64,000 bases of DNA from Myroides odoratus (GCF_001549985.1 NZ_LROZ01000001.1:186001-250000), one strand, 5' to 3'; shown: positions 34,055 to 42,748, numbered from the stretch's first letter. Notes: generated from the letters alone by a model not told the origin. Translations and numbers: made by a program.

Positions 34055-35299
34055 ATGCTATTTCTTTATAATCTACTTATCCATATTGCCACTGCAGTTT
34101 TGCATCTAATTGCCTTATTCAATAAAAAGATTGCCTTATTTGTTCAAGGACGCAAAGCCTCTTTTACCATTTTAAAGCAAAAGATTCAACCTACTGATCG
34201 CGTCTTTTGGGTTCATGTAGCCTCTTTGGGAGAATATGAGCAAGGTTTACCCATCATGGAAACACTAAAACAACAATTTCCTACACATAAAATTGTTTTG
34301 ACCTTCTTTTCTCCTTCAGGATATGAAGTAAAAAAGAACAACACTATCGCTGATGCTACGTTGTATTTACCCATGGATACACAAAGTAAGGCCAAAGCTT
34401 TTCTAAAACTCGTACATCCAGAAAAAGTTTTTTTTGTCAAATATGAATACTGGCCAAACTACCTCAACCAGCTAAAAAAGCAACACATTGAAACCTACTT
34501 GGTTTCTGGTATTTTCAGACCCAATCAGGTATTTTTTAAATGGTATGGTGGCTTTTACAGAAAGGCCTTGCATACATTCACTTATTTCTTTGTGCAAAAT
34601 GAAGAATCGCGTGCACTTCTTGCCTCTATCCATCTAAACAATAGTAAAGTAGTTGGCGATACCCGTTTTGACCGCGTGAGCCAGATTTTAGAGAACGACA
34701 ATACCTTATCTTTTTTAGAAGAACTAACACAGGGAAAAACCAAAAAAACAATTGTGGTCGGTAGTTCATGGCCCCAAGATGAAAAGATTATCGTCGATTA
34801 TATCAATCAAATACAGGATGACACCCTCAAATTTGTCATCGCTCCACACAATATCAAACCAGAGCAAATTAATCAACTCTACCAATCCATTGAAAAACCT
34901 AAGCAACTCCATTCCAACTATGTTGCTGGCACAACTGACTTATCTGAAACGCAGGTCTATATTATTGACGCCTATAGCTTATTAACCAAAGCCTATAGCT
35001 ACGCGACAATTGCTTATGTTGGTGGTGGTTTTGGTGCAGGTATTCACAACATCTTAGAAGCTGCTACTTTTGGGGTTCCTATTTTAATAGGCCCCAATTA
35101 CAAGAAATTCCAAGAAGCCAAAGACTTGATTCGATTGGGTAGTTGTATAGTTATTAACAATGAGACTGACTTTATTAACAATTTAACCGAGTTATTAACA
35201 AACAATACCTTGCGTTGTGAATTAAATCACATCAGTTCTACTTTTATTCTTAGCAACAAAGACGCTACAAACAAAATATACAATCACATTTTCAATTAG
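34055..35299 (+). CDS. waaA: 3-deoxy-D-manno-octulosonic acid (Kdo) transferase
   Basis: This 414-residue monotopic glycosyltransferase (GT30) adds Kdo to lipid A precursors. A hydrophobic N-terminal anchor (LLIHIATAVLHLIALF, about 7-22) is followed by the N-domain with HVASLGEYEQGLP (about 50-62), where the Glu is the likely catalytic base. The next segments are LVHPEKVFFVKYEYWPNYL, LVSGIFRPNQVFFKWYGGFY, FFVQNEESRALL and VVGDTRFDRV. The C-domain has VVGSSWPQDE, the nucleotide-sugar region, AYVGGGFGAGIHNILEAATFG (about 319-339) and GPNYKKFQEA. All segments typical of WaaA are present. A strong terminator lies about 120 bases downstream. Confidence 0.94.
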   Translation: MLFLYNLLIHIATAVLHLIALFNKKIALFVQGRKASFTILKQKIQPTDRVFWVHVASLGEYEQGLPIMETLKQQFPTHKIVLTFFSPSGYEVKKNNTIADATLYLPMDTQSKAKAFLKLVHPEKVFFVKYEYWPNYLNQLKKQHIETYLVSGIFRPNQVFFKWYGGFYRKALHTFTYFFVQNEESRALLASIHLNNSKVVGDTRFDRVSQILENDNTLSFLEELTQGKTKKTIVVGSSWPQDEKIIVDYINQIQDDTLKFVIAPHNIKPEQINQLYQSIEKPKQLHSNYVAGTTDLSETQVYIIDAYSLLTKAYSYATIAYVGGGFGAGIHNILEAATFGVPILIGPNYKKFQEAKDLIRLGSCIVINNETDFINNLTELLTNNTLRCELNHISSTFILSNKDATNKIYNHIFN

Positions 35300-35331
35300 T
35301 TACAATAAAAATCAGCTTTTTTATGCTTTAA

Positions 35332-35384
35332 AAAGTTATCAACATTTCTCTTTAAAACAATTGACAACCCTTGTTGATAACTTT
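35332..35384. repeat. Long inverted repeat AAAGTTATCAACA ... TGTTGATAACTTT
   Basis: The 13-base arms at 35332-35344 and 35372-35384 are perfect complements with a 27-base loop. Each arm contains TTATCAACA, one base away from the DnaA-box consensus TTATCCACA. As RNA it would be a stable hairpin shortly after waaA. Confidence 0.7.
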
Positions 35385-35420
35385 AAAAAAGTGAAGCAGG
35401 CTCTTGCCTGTAAAACGAAA

Positions 35421-35456
35421 AAAAGGTAAGTAAACACTTTTGTTTACTTACCTTTT
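35421..35456. terminator. Strong bidirectional hairpin after waaA
   Basis: The 16-base arm at 35421-35436 pairs perfectly with 35441-35456 around CTTT. Arms begin AAAAGG and end CCTTTT, so A/T tracts are present on both strands. Confidence 0.8.
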
Positions 35457-36023
35457 ATAATATGAATTAATAATTACACTATAGGTAACTTATAGAAAGT
35501 TAGAGGTATATAAAAATTATATGAATACCGAACGAGCAATATAAGGCAAATTATTGATTGCCACAATACCTTTAATACTATTTGTTAAATTAAACTCGCA
35601 CCTTAAGATTATTTGTTTTTTTAAATACCTCAATCCTTATCAGGGTTCCTACATCATTTACTTATCTTATAAAGCCTTGGGAAAACTATTTTTTTTTAAC
35701 ATCCCTAGCTCTGCTTTCTTTTTTTATTTTCACATCTGAATGAGCACTTTTATTTTGCTGTATTTTCTTCTATAAACATGAGGGTTTATTGCTACTGATC
35801 ATCACTTTGACTCGAATATTAAAGGAAAAACAACGATTCTAAATCAATGTTCTATTTTTCGCACTACTCTTTCCTAAAAACCGAATAAAACGTCATATCC
35901 TCATTTAACACGGTGTTTATTTTTCTCAAAATACACTTAAAATAGTGGATGGATATGCAAATCGTAGCTCCTATTACCTGAATAGTTGTATCTTGCCCAA
36001 AATAAAAAATAACGAACACTTTT
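35457..36023. other. Gene-free AT-rich region upstream of the S46 peptidase
   Basis: About 567 bases have no convincing ORF; the longest frame (61 codons at 35554) is low-complexity Phe/Leu/Ile/Tyr sequence. TATCTTG near 35990 may be a weak -7 element for the peptidase. I see no RNA structure I can name. Confidence 0.4.
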
Positions 36024-38180
36024 ATGAACTTAAGACTTAAAAACGCATTTAAACTGCTCGTTGCACTTCTTATTGTTCCTGTTTATGCACAACAAGGAGG
36101 TATGTGGATTCCTTCTTTGCTAGAGGGGATGAATGAAAAGGAAATGACGACCTTAGGAATGAAAATGTCCATTCAGGATATTTACGATGTAAATAATTCA
36201 AGCATGAAAGATGCTGTTCCACACTTTAATGGTGGATGTACATCAGAGGTTATTTCTCCTCAAGGATTACTATTGACGAACCACCACTGTGGATATGGTC
36301 AAATCCAGGCACACTCTTCGGTAGAACACGATTATTTAGCAGATGGTTTCTGGGCTAAATCACAAGCAGAAGAATTGCCAAACGACAATTTGGAAGTAAC
36401 TTTCATTGTGCGTATTGAAGACGTAACAAGTGCAGTCATGCATGGAATAAAAGCGAAAGATACTGAAACCCAAAAACAAGAAAAAATCAACGCGAACATT
36501 TCGCGTACTGTTGCTACCTTCCCTAAAAAGGATTGGCAAGAAAACAAGATTAAATCTTTCTATGAAGGAAATCAGTACATTTTATTTGTTACAGAAACCT
36601 TTAAAGATGTGCGTTTAGTTGGAGCTCCGCCTTCATCAATCGGTAAATTCGGATCGGATACGGATAACTGGGTATGGCCACGTCATACAGGAGATTTCTC
36701 TTTGTTCCGTATTTACGCAGATAAAAACAACCGTCCAGCGGCCTATTCAAAAGACAACGTGCCATATACACCGAAACACTTCTTCCCTATTTCATTAGAT
36801 GGAGTAGCACAAGATGATTTCACTATGGTATTTGGATACCCAGGTCAAACACAAGAATATTTACCTTCTTATGCTATTGAGCAAATCATCAATGATTTGA
36901 ATCCTGCTAAAATTGGAGTACGAGATGTTGCTTTGAAAATTACGGATGAATACATGCGTAATGACCAAGCGATTAAAATTCAATATGCTTCTAAATATGC
37001 AGGTACTGCCAATTACTGGAAAAAGTGGATTGGAGAAAGTCAAGGATTGAAAAAGAGTAATGCTGTAGCAGCGAAAAAAGCATTCGAACAAGATTTTATT
37101 GTACGAGCGAAGAAGAGTAAAAATGCAAAAGAGTATACCGCAATTTTACCACAATTCGAAAAATTATATCAAAAGATAGCTCCTTATTCCTTAAGTAGAG
37201 ATTACTTCATGGAAGTAGCCTTGCGCAATGGAGAGCTATTAGCAGCAGCTTGGCGTGTATATGGTGTTGAAAGCGCATTAAACAATGAGGCTCAATTCCA
37301 AAGTAGAAAAGCGAACTTATTGCGTTCACAAGAGCGTTTCTACAAAAATTACAACAAAAATGTGGATCAAGATGTATTCAAAGCTATTGTAACCTTATAT
37401 AAGGAGAAAGCACCAAAAGCTTATTTAGCTCCTGAATTACAACAAGCAGATGTAGCTGCTTTGACTAATGACATTTACACCAACAGTAAATTGACTACCT
37501 ATGAAGGGTTAAAAGAATTATTAAGTGGAGATGCAAAACAAGTAAAAGCTGCTTTATTAGCGGATCAAGGTTATGTTTTTGCTAAAAGCTTAATTGAAAA
37601 CTACCAAACGGCTATCTTACCACAATATGAAGCTTTAGATTTAGAGATTAAAGCCCTACAACGCACTTATATGAAAGCGCAATTAGAGCTTTATCCTGAT
37701 GCTAGAATTTTCCCTGATGCAAACAGTACGTTACGTGTTACTTATGGTAAAGTAGATGGATATGCACCAAAAGATGCTATTTATTACGAACCTGTAACTC
37801 ATTTAGATGGAATCATGGAAAAATATATTCCTGGAGATTATGAGTTTGATGTACCAGCAAAATTAGTTGAACTCTATCAAGCTAAAGATTACGGAGCTTA
37901 TGCAGAAGATGGTAAACTACCTATAAACTTCATCGCAACCAACCACACAACAGGAGGAAACTCAGGAAGTCCGGCTATTGATGCGCACGGAAACTTAATT
38001 GGGTTAAACTTTGACCGCGTTTGGGAAGGAACGATGAGTGACATTTACTATGATCCAGCGATCTGTAGAAACATTATGGTAGATGCACGCTATATTTTAT
38101 TCATTATCGACAAGTTTGCAGACGCAAAACACCTGATAAATGAGATGAAATTGGTAAATCCTAAAAAAGACAAAAAATAA
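36024..38180 (+). CDS. S46-family dipeptidyl-peptidase, DPP11-like
   Basis: The protein has 718 residues, close to the 720 or so of characterised S46 enzymes. The signal peptide ends near VPVYAQQ, followed by GGMWIPSLLEG, the S46 start. The catalytic His is in TNHHCGYGQI (His87/88). The catalytic Ser is Ser647 in TGGNSGSPAID. NFDR follows, with Arg665 18 residues after the Ser. In Porphyromonas gingivalis the Ser655/Arg673 pair has the same spacing, and Arg673 gives DPP11 its preference for Asp/Glu at P1, whereas DPP7 has Gly. It is thus predicted to release acidic dipeptides in the periplasm, feeding amino-acid catabolism. It appears to be a single-gene unit. Confidence 0.9.
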   Translation: MNLRLKNAFKLLVALLIVPVYAQQGGMWIPSLLEGMNEKEMTTLGMKMSIQDIYDVNNSSMKDAVPHFNGGCTSEVISPQGLLLTNHHCGYGQIQAHSSVEHDYLADGFWAKSQAEELPNDNLEVTFIVRIEDVTSAVMHGIKAKDTETQKQEKINANISRTVATFPKKDWQENKIKSFYEGNQYILFVTETFKDVRLVGAPPSSIGKFGSDTDNWVWPRHTGDFSLFRIYADKNNRPAAYSKDNVPYTPKHFFPISLDGVAQDDFTMVFGYPGQTQEYLPSYAIEQIINDLNPAKIGVRDVALKITDEYMRNDQAIKIQYASKYAGTANYWKKWIGESQGLKKSNAVAAKKAFEQDFIVRAKKSKNAKEYTAILPQFEKLYQKIAPYSLSRDYFMEVALRNGELLAAAWRVYGVESALNNEAQFQSRKANLLRSQERFYKNYNKNVDQDVFKAIVTLYKEKAPKAYLAPELQQADVAALTNDIYTNSKLTTYEGLKELLSGDAKQVKAALLADQGYVFAKSLIENYQTAILPQYEALDLEIKALQRTYMKAQLELYPDARIFPDANSTLRVTYGKVDGYAPKDAIYYEPVTHLDGIMEKYIPGDYEFDVPAKLVELYQAKDYGAYAEDGKLPINFIATNHTTGGNSGSPAIDAHGNLIGLNFDRVWEGTMSDIYYDPAICRNIMVDARYILFIIDKFADAKHLINEMKLVNPKKDKK

Positions 38181-38242
38181 CATACTGATTTACAGTGTTT
38201 TATAAATTATTTTTTTATAGAAAAATATTTTACAAAAACAAA

Positions 38243-38270
38243 TTGTTGAATGAAATATTTTCTATATTTG
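38243..38270 (+). promoter_or_regulatory. Promoter of the mini-lipoprotein (TTG-N17-TATATTTG)
   Basis: TTG at 38243-38245 and TATATTTG at 38263-38270, with a 37-base leader to the ATG. Confidence 0.7.
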
Positions 38271-38307
38271 TATCGAATTAATAATTAACTTTTATAACTT
38301 TAGTAAA

Positions 38308-38535
38308 ATGAAAAAAATCGCATTAAGCATTGCTTTAGTAGCTATGATGGGTGTATCTTTTGTTTCTTGTAAAGATACTGCAAAAGAACCTGCAACAGAA
38401 GAAGTAACAACAGAAGAAGTAGCTGCTCCAGTTGAGACAGTTGTAACTGAAGAAGTTGTAACTGAAGAGGCTCCAGCTACTGAAGAAGCTCCAGCTACAG
38501 AAGAAGCTCCAGCTACAGAAGAAGTTGCTAAATAA
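38308..38535 (+). CDS. Mini-lipoprotein with TEEAPA repeats
   Basis: This protein has 75 residues. The signal peptide ends in lipobox SFVSC (Cys21). The mature 54 residues consist almost only of Thr, Glu, Ala, Pro and Val: TEEVTTEEVAAPVET, then three copies of EEAPAT. No folded domain is expected; it would be a flexible acidic surface or periplasmic tail. The DNA carries a near-perfect 18-base tandem repeat (38464-38517), so the length may vary by slippage. It has a good promoter and its own terminator, so it is a real, separately expressed gene. Small lipoproteins of this kind are common in flavobacteria; the function is unknown. Confidence 0.85.
   Translation: MKKIALSIALVAMMGVSFVSCKDTAKEPATEEVTTEEVAAPVETVVTEEVVTEEAPATEEAPATEEAPATEEVAK
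38464..38517 (+). repeat. 18-bp in-frame tandem repeat, three copies
   Basis: The unit GAAGAAGCTCCAGCTACA occurs at 38482-38499 and 38500-38517 exactly, and at 38464-38481 with two changes. It encodes EEAPAT. Confidence 0.9.
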
Positions 38536-38550
38536 TTTTAGCTAGCAATA

Positions 38551-38587
38551 AAAAAAAGCTCTCACTAGGTGAGGGCTTTTCTTTTTT
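38551..38587. terminator. Bidirectional terminator between the mini-lipoprotein and the GH3-family gene
   Basis: AAAAGC and GCTTTT flank CTCAC/GTGAG arms around TAG, with A and T runs. Confidence 0.8.
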
Positions 38588-38603
38588 ATATCCGTTTCGC
38601 TTT

Positions 38604-40115
38604 TTAATTTAAAGCGATTAATTCTTCCATCAATTTTCTATCATTCGATAAACGAGGTACCTTGTGTTGTCCACCTAATTTATCACTTCCTTTTAGCCAA
38701 TCATAAAACAATCCTCGACGCGCTTGATGCAAGACCAAAGGATTTAATGTCATATTATTATAACGTTTGGCTTCATAATCAGAATTCACTTCCTGAATAC
38801 ACTGATCTAATACTTCAGCAAACTTGTTTAAATCTTGTGGTGCTTTCGTAAATTCAATCATCCATTCATGTGCTCCTTTTTCTTTACCTACCATAAAAAT
38901 AGGTGCTACAGTGTATTCGGCAATTTCTACTTGAAACAATGAACACGCCTTTGCTAAGGCACGATCTGTATTCTCTACCATTAATTCCTCTCCAAATACA
39001 TTGATATGATGCTTTGTTCTTCCTGTAATCTTAATTCGATACGGCAATAAACTAGTAAAACGAACGGTATCCCCAATCAGATAGCGCACCAATCCGGCAT
39101 TCGTTGTAATCAACATGGCATAATTCTTCCCTAATTCCACATCGCGTAAAGAAATAATTTTCTGGACACTTGTACCAAACGTATCCATCGGAATAAATTC
39201 ATAGAAAATACCATAATCTAACATCAACAACAATTCATTGCATCCATTTTGATCTTGAATCGCAAAAAACCCTTCTGATGCGTTGTATATTTCATAGTAT
39301 TTAAAATCACTACTTGGCAGCAATTTCTGGTATTGCTCTTTATAAGGTTCAAAACTCACCCCACCATGAAAATATACTTCTGCATTTGGCCATAACTCTA
39401 ATAAGCTCCCTTTGCCCGTTTCTTGCATAATCTTATTGAAAAGTACCAACATCCAAGAAGGTACCCCCATAAAACTGGTTACATTTTCATTTTGTACTTC
39501 TTTGATAATGGCATTCATCTTGGTTTCCCATTCTGCCATTAGTGATGTTTTATTGGAAGGAGTACTACTAAACTCGGCCCAAAAAGGCATATTATCTATC
39601 AAGATTGCTGAAAGATCTCCAAAAATGGTATTGTTGTCTTCGTACAACTGTTTACTTCCGCCTAAACGAAGTCCTTTACCTGTAAATAGCTGTGAATTTT
39701 CATTGTTGTTGAGATACAAACAAAGCAAATCTTTGGCTGCTTTATAATGACAATTTTCTAATGCTTCATTACTAACGGGAATGAATTTACTTTTTGCATT
39801 GGTCGTACCACTTGATTTAGCAAACCATCGAATCGGTTCAGACCAAAAGATGTTATTCTCCCCTCTCCTCGCTCTTTCTATATAAGGTTCGAATTCTTCA
39901 TACGTATAAAGAGGCACACGTTCTGCAAACGTTTCATAATTTTTAATACTAGCATAATCATATTGCTTTCCTAGTAAAGTTTTTTCATTGGCTTTAATCA
40001 AACCTAAAAAAACATCATTTTGTACCTCATTGGGGTATTTTCGAAATAAATCTATTTGATGAATTCTCTTCTTAAGAATCCATGAAGCAATAGAATTAAC
40101 AATTGTCAGCGCCAT
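38604..40115 (-). CDS. GH3-family acyl-adenylate synthetase-like protein
   Basis: This 503-residue protein matches the GH3 auxin-responsive family, a branch of the ANL adenylating enzymes. The opening is KYPNEVQNDVFLGLIKANEKTLLGKQYDYASI, then FAERVPLYTYEEFEPYIERARRGE. The P-loop-like AMP motif is WFAKSSGTTNAKSKFIPVS (about 103-121). Further on are YYEIYNASEGFFAIQDQ (about 277-293) and the C-terminal hinge region RYLIGDTVRFTSLLPYRIKITGRTKHHINVFGEELMVENTD. Plant members join amino acids to acyl hormones; bacterial members are uncharacterised to my knowledge, so the substrate is open. The divergent DUF2797 gene lies 108 bases away. Confidence 0.9.
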   Translation of the reverse strand: MALTIVNSIASWILKKRIHQIDLFRKYPNEVQNDVFLGLIKANEKTLLGKQYDYASIKNYETFAERVPLYTYEEFEPYIERARRGENNIFWSEPIRWFAKSSGTTNAKSKFIPVSNEALENCHYKAAKDLLCLYLNNNENSQLFTGKGLRLGGSKQLYEDNNTIFGDLSAILIDNMPFWAEFSSTPSNKTSLMAEWETKMNAIIKEVQNENVTSFMGVPSWMLVLFNKIMQETGKGSLLELWPNAEVYFHGGVSFEPYKEQYQKLLPSSDFKYYEIYNASEGFFAIQDQNGCNELLLMLDYGIFYEFIPMDTFGTSVQKIISLRDVELGKNYAMLITTNAGLVRYLIGDTVRFTSLLPYRIKITGRTKHHINVFGEELMVENTDRALAKACSLFQVEIAEYTVAPIFMVGKEKGAHEWMIEFTKAPQDLNKFAEVLDQCIQEVNSDYEAKRYNNMTLNPLVLHQARRGLFYDWLKGSDKLGGQHKVPRLSNDRKLMEELIALN

Positions 40116-40223
40116 ATATACATTATTAATAAAGTAAACTCCTTTTTCTTGTAAAAAGAGAATCTAAACAATAAAATTTGTTTTTGTACTTTTACTCCTT
40201 ACCCAAAAATAACACTTTTATTT

Positions 40224-41021
40224 ATGCTATACGAAGGAGTTTTAAACAAAATGCAAACGGAATGGAGTAGCCCTATTGAATACTATTTAGTCTTTCAAAA
40301 CAACTTCATCAATTTAAATCAAGTATTAAATCGTCAACTGAAGATTTCATTTATCGATTACCAGTGTTTAAATTGTGGGCAACACAAAAAGATCTTCCGT
40401 CAAGGGTTTTGTTATGACTGTTTTTATGCAAGTCCAGCAGTTGGTGATTGGATTATGCGTCCCGAATTAAGTACGGCTCATTTAGGCATTGCGGATCGCG
40501 ATTTGGACTATGAAAGCAAAGTTCAATTACAACCTCATATTGTCTATTTGGCTGCATCTAGTGATGTGAAAGTGGGTGTTACAAGAAAAACTCAAATTCC
40601 CACGCGTTGGATTGACCAAGGAGCCTCTAGCGCTGTTCCCATTGTTGAAGTACCCAACCGCTATTTTGCTGGTATAACTGAAGTTGCTTTAAAAGGACTT
40701 TTTACGGACAAAACCAATTGGCGAAAAATGTTGCAAAATGATATTATTACAACAGATTTACTAGCTATTAGAAATACATTAGCGGATAAACTCCCAGCAG
40801 AAGTACAGCCGTTCTTTGACACAACAACGGCGGATGTATATGAATTAAATTATCCTGTACTGGAATTTCCTACAAAAATCAAAAGCTTAAACTTAGATAA
40901 AACACCAACCTATCAAGGTGTTTTAAAAGGAATCAAAGGGCAGTATTTACTATTTGAAGATGGTACTGTTTTTAATATTCGAACATATGAAGGATATGTT
41001 GTTCAACTTGATATTGAATAA
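40224..41021 (+). CDS. DUF2797 protein with paired CxxC zinc-finger motif
   Basis: This cytoplasmic protein of 265 residues starts MLYEGVLNKMQTEW. It carries two CxxC pairs, CLNCGQHKK at about residue 48 and CYDCFYASP at about 65, which probably bind zinc. Further family features are HIVYLAASSDVKVGVTRKTQIPTRWIDQGAS (about 109-139), resembling a GIY-YIG-like strand pattern, and EVPNRYFAGITEVALK. The family DUF2797 has no established function; a link to nucleic acid is only a guess from the zinc motif. The last codons of this gene are duplicated downstream at 42749-42773, on the far side of the AbiE genes. Confidence 0.88.
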   Translation: MLYEGVLNKMQTEWSSPIEYYLVFQNNFINLNQVLNRQLKISFIDYQCLNCGQHKKIFRQGFCYDCFYASPAVGDWIMRPELSTAHLGIADRDLDYESKVQLQPHIVYLAASSDVKVGVTRKTQIPTRWIDQGASSAVPIVEVPNRYFAGITEVALKGLFTDKTNWRKMLQNDIITTDLLAIRNTLADKLPAEVQPFFDTTTADVYELNYPVLEFPTKIKSLNLDKTPTYQGVLKGIKGQYLLFEDGTVFNIRTYEGYVVQLDIE

Positions 41022-41026
41022 AAAAA
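41002..41026 (+). repeat. Left copy of 25-bp direct repeat flanking the AbiE module
   Basis: The sequence TTCAACTTGATATTGAAT plus seven A is the end of the DUF2797 gene (codons QLDIE and stop). The same 25 bases recur at 42749-42773, 1747 bases further on. Confidence 0.9.
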
Positions 41027-41060
41027 AGAGGTTATTCTTAGTCTAGGATAGCCTTTTTTA
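41026..41060 (+). terminator. Hairpin terminator between the DUF2797 gene and the convergent toxin gene
   Basis: AGGTTATTCT pairs with AGGATAGCCT using two G-T pairs, followed by a T run. It lies inside the inserted module. Confidence 0.6.
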
Positions 41061-41066
41061 TTCTAA

Positions 41067-42059
41067 TCAAGCATTTAATCGATTTTCTATTGTTTTAATT
41101 CTTTGAAGTAAATCGTTCCATTCTAAACTATGCCCTAGTATCATATTTTCTTGCATCAATTCATAATCCAATTTCCAATTCGATAACACCTCATCAGGTG
41201 GTATAATACTCAGTTTTCCTTTTTTGTGATTCAAATAGTCTATACCCCTTATAGGATTCATTACTTTACGATGCGCTACGATTAATTCAAATAATTCATT
41301 ATTTGCTAAGGCTTCTTCTCCATAGCTAGACTGCATGATTTTATCCAAATCATAAAGATGCCTACTTAATCTTTCAACTCTTATTACGTCAATCGGTTTT
41401 AAAAACTCCTCATGTAGCAATAAAACTTTTTCTAAAAAAGTCCGTGTTGGAACAACAACACGTACATTAAAAGGAAGTATTGAAAAAATCTGTTTAGTAT
41501 AATACTGATCAATAAAAGAAGAAATTAATTTTGATTCAACAGGTTCTGTCAGGGATCTAGCTCCTATTTCTAAGATTACGCGTTTTTGGATATAACTAAC
41601 AATCTCTGGAATTTCAGATACGTAATACACTTCTAACACCATAGGATCACTCATATCATTTACCTCAGCTTGGTATCTTATTTCATATGAATGCGAAGAA
41701 ATCCCTAGCAACTCTAATTGACGAATCAATTCTTCTCTAAACTCATGTATAATGAAATACCCTGAGGCTTTTCTTAATTGTTTTATTTTGGTCTTTGAAT
41801 TAACAACATCAAAGCCTAATAAACTTTTATCCAGAATTAAATCAATATCTTCCGAAAAACGCTCAATCAAATGATATGCTTTACTCAATGAAGTTCCTCC
41901 TTTAAAAAAAATAAAATCCGAATATTTTGACTGAAAAATAGCTTTTAATAAAATAGTAACCCACCAATCCTTTTCTATGGCAAAAATAGGTAAACCATAA
42001 AAATTTCCTGTTTGTTCTAATACCTTCTTCTTTTGTTCTTTTTTTAGGTCAATCCACAT
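41067..42059 (-). CDS. AbiEii/AbiGii-family nucleotidyltransferase toxin
   Basis: From the ATG at 42057-42059 (MWIDLKKEQKKKVLEQTG) the protein has 330 residues; the longest frame starts at 42113. The later start gives an 11-base overlap with the antitoxin gene. The nucleotidyltransferase motif FFKGGTSLSKAYHL followed by FSEDIDLIL matches the GG(S/T)x(9-13)DxD core of AbiEii toxins, including the preceding IEKDWWVTILLKA segment. AbiEii proteins are GTP-binding DNA polymerase beta-like toxins that stop growth and abort phage infection; at least one related enzyme modifies tRNA. The antitoxin gene lies directly upstream, the standard order. Confidence 0.92.
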   Translation of the reverse strand: MWIDLKKEQKKKVLEQTGNFYGLPIFAIEKDWWVTILLKAIFQSKYSDFIFFKGGTSLSKAYHLIERFSEDIDLILDKSLLGFDVVNSKTKIKQLRKASGYFIIHEFREELIRQLELLGISSHSYEIRYQAEVNDMSDPMVLEVYYVSEIPEIVSYIQKRVILEIGARSLTEPVESKLISSFIDQYYTKQIFSILPFNVRVVVPTRTFLEKVLLLHEEFLKPIDVIRVERLSRHLYDLDKIMQSSYGEEALANNELFELIVAHRKVMNPIRGIDYLNHKKGKLSIIPPDEVLSNWKLDYELMQENMILGHSLEWNDLLQRIKTIENRLNA

Positions 42060-42666
42060 ATGCATTGGAATAATAAAGTCTATTAATTTCTTTTTGAATC
42101 CATACTGGAGCATATCTCAATTGACTTTCTATCATCTTTCTATCAACTTTTAGTATAGCAGGTGTAATTTGCTTCAAAAATAAAAGAGTTACTTCTTCTT
42201 GTCCTTTTGCTTTAAAAGCTTGAACAATAAGATAAAGCAATTGATCTTTTATTTCGAAAGTTTTAGGTACTGTACGTTTAAAAAGAAGTATACGATTCCC
42301 AATTTTAATTTCTCTTGGAGAACCATCAGTTAAGTAAACTGCTTTCAGCGGAATTTGCGTAGTTAATCCTAACAAATATTGAGCCATAATTCCCGTAGGA
42401 GCAATTCTAATTTTATCGCGTTTTGCTACTTCTTTTGCAATTTCTTCAATACTTGGATAAATAGTTCCTAGTACTGTATCACGCTTGGGTTTTACATAAA
42501 TTCCTGCAGCAAGTCTCTCAATACATTGTTTTTTCTCCAAACGAAAAAGCACCTGACGAATATTGTCAGATGTACCGTATTTCACAAAATCATCCGCAAA
42601 AAAAATAGTGCGTTTCGATGATTTAATAATTTTATTTTCTATTTGATTATGAATTGAGTAAGACAT
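42049..42666 (-). CDS. AbiEi-family antitoxin / repressor (DUF6088-like)
   Basis: From the ATG at 42664-42666 (MSYSIHNQIENKIIKSS) the protein has 205 residues. An ATG 12 codons upstream lies beyond the promoter -7 box and is excluded. The N-terminal winged helix (about 15-65: TIFFADDFVKYGTSDNIRQVLFRLEKKQCIERLAAGIYVKP) is the DNA-binding domain of type IV antitoxins. The remainder, including APTGIMAQYLLGLT and VYLTDGSPREIKIGNRILLFKRTVP, is the antitoxin domain. AbiEi blocks the toxin without forming a stable complex and represses its own operon by binding two inverted repeats; matching palindromes sit at 42680-42715. It overlaps the toxin gene. Confidence 0.9.
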   Translation of the reverse strand: MSYSIHNQIENKIIKSSKRTIFFADDFVKYGTSDNIRQVLFRLEKKQCIERLAAGIYVKPKRDTVLGTIYPSIEEIAKEVAKRDKIRIAPTGIMAQYLLGLTTQIPLKAVYLTDGSPREIKIGNRILLFKRTVPKTFEIKDQLLYLIVQAFKAKGQEEVTLLFLKQITPAILKVDRKMIESQLRYAPVWIQKEINRLYYSNAYVD

Positions 42667-42679
42667 AAAAACACCTTTT

Positions 42680-42715
42680 AATTTGTAACAAAAATAAGAC
42701 AAATTTGTGACAAAA
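42680..42715 (-). promoter_or_regulatory. AbiE promoter flanked by two palindromic operator candidates
   Basis: Two copies of AATTTGT(A/G)ACAAAA lie at 42680-42693 and 42702-42715, each with a palindromic core TTTGTnACAAA and offset by 22 bases, about two helical turns. The minus-strand -7 box TATTTTTG (42696-42689) lies partly in the first copy, 22 bases before the antitoxin ATG. A repressor dimer on each site would block RNA polymerase. Confidence 0.75.
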
Positions 42716-42748
42716 TACTCTTTAATTTACAATTGTAAAAAGCCTTAT

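Noticed and set aside
35554..35739. 61-codon ORF in the gene-free region before the S46 peptidase
   Set aside because: Low-complexity Phe/Ile/Leu/Tyr sequence with no promoter box or domain; expected by chance in AT-rich DNA.
35300..36023. Replication origin
   Set aside because: Only two imperfect DnaA-box-like words are present and no dnaA, dnaN or other origin-linked genes lie nearby.
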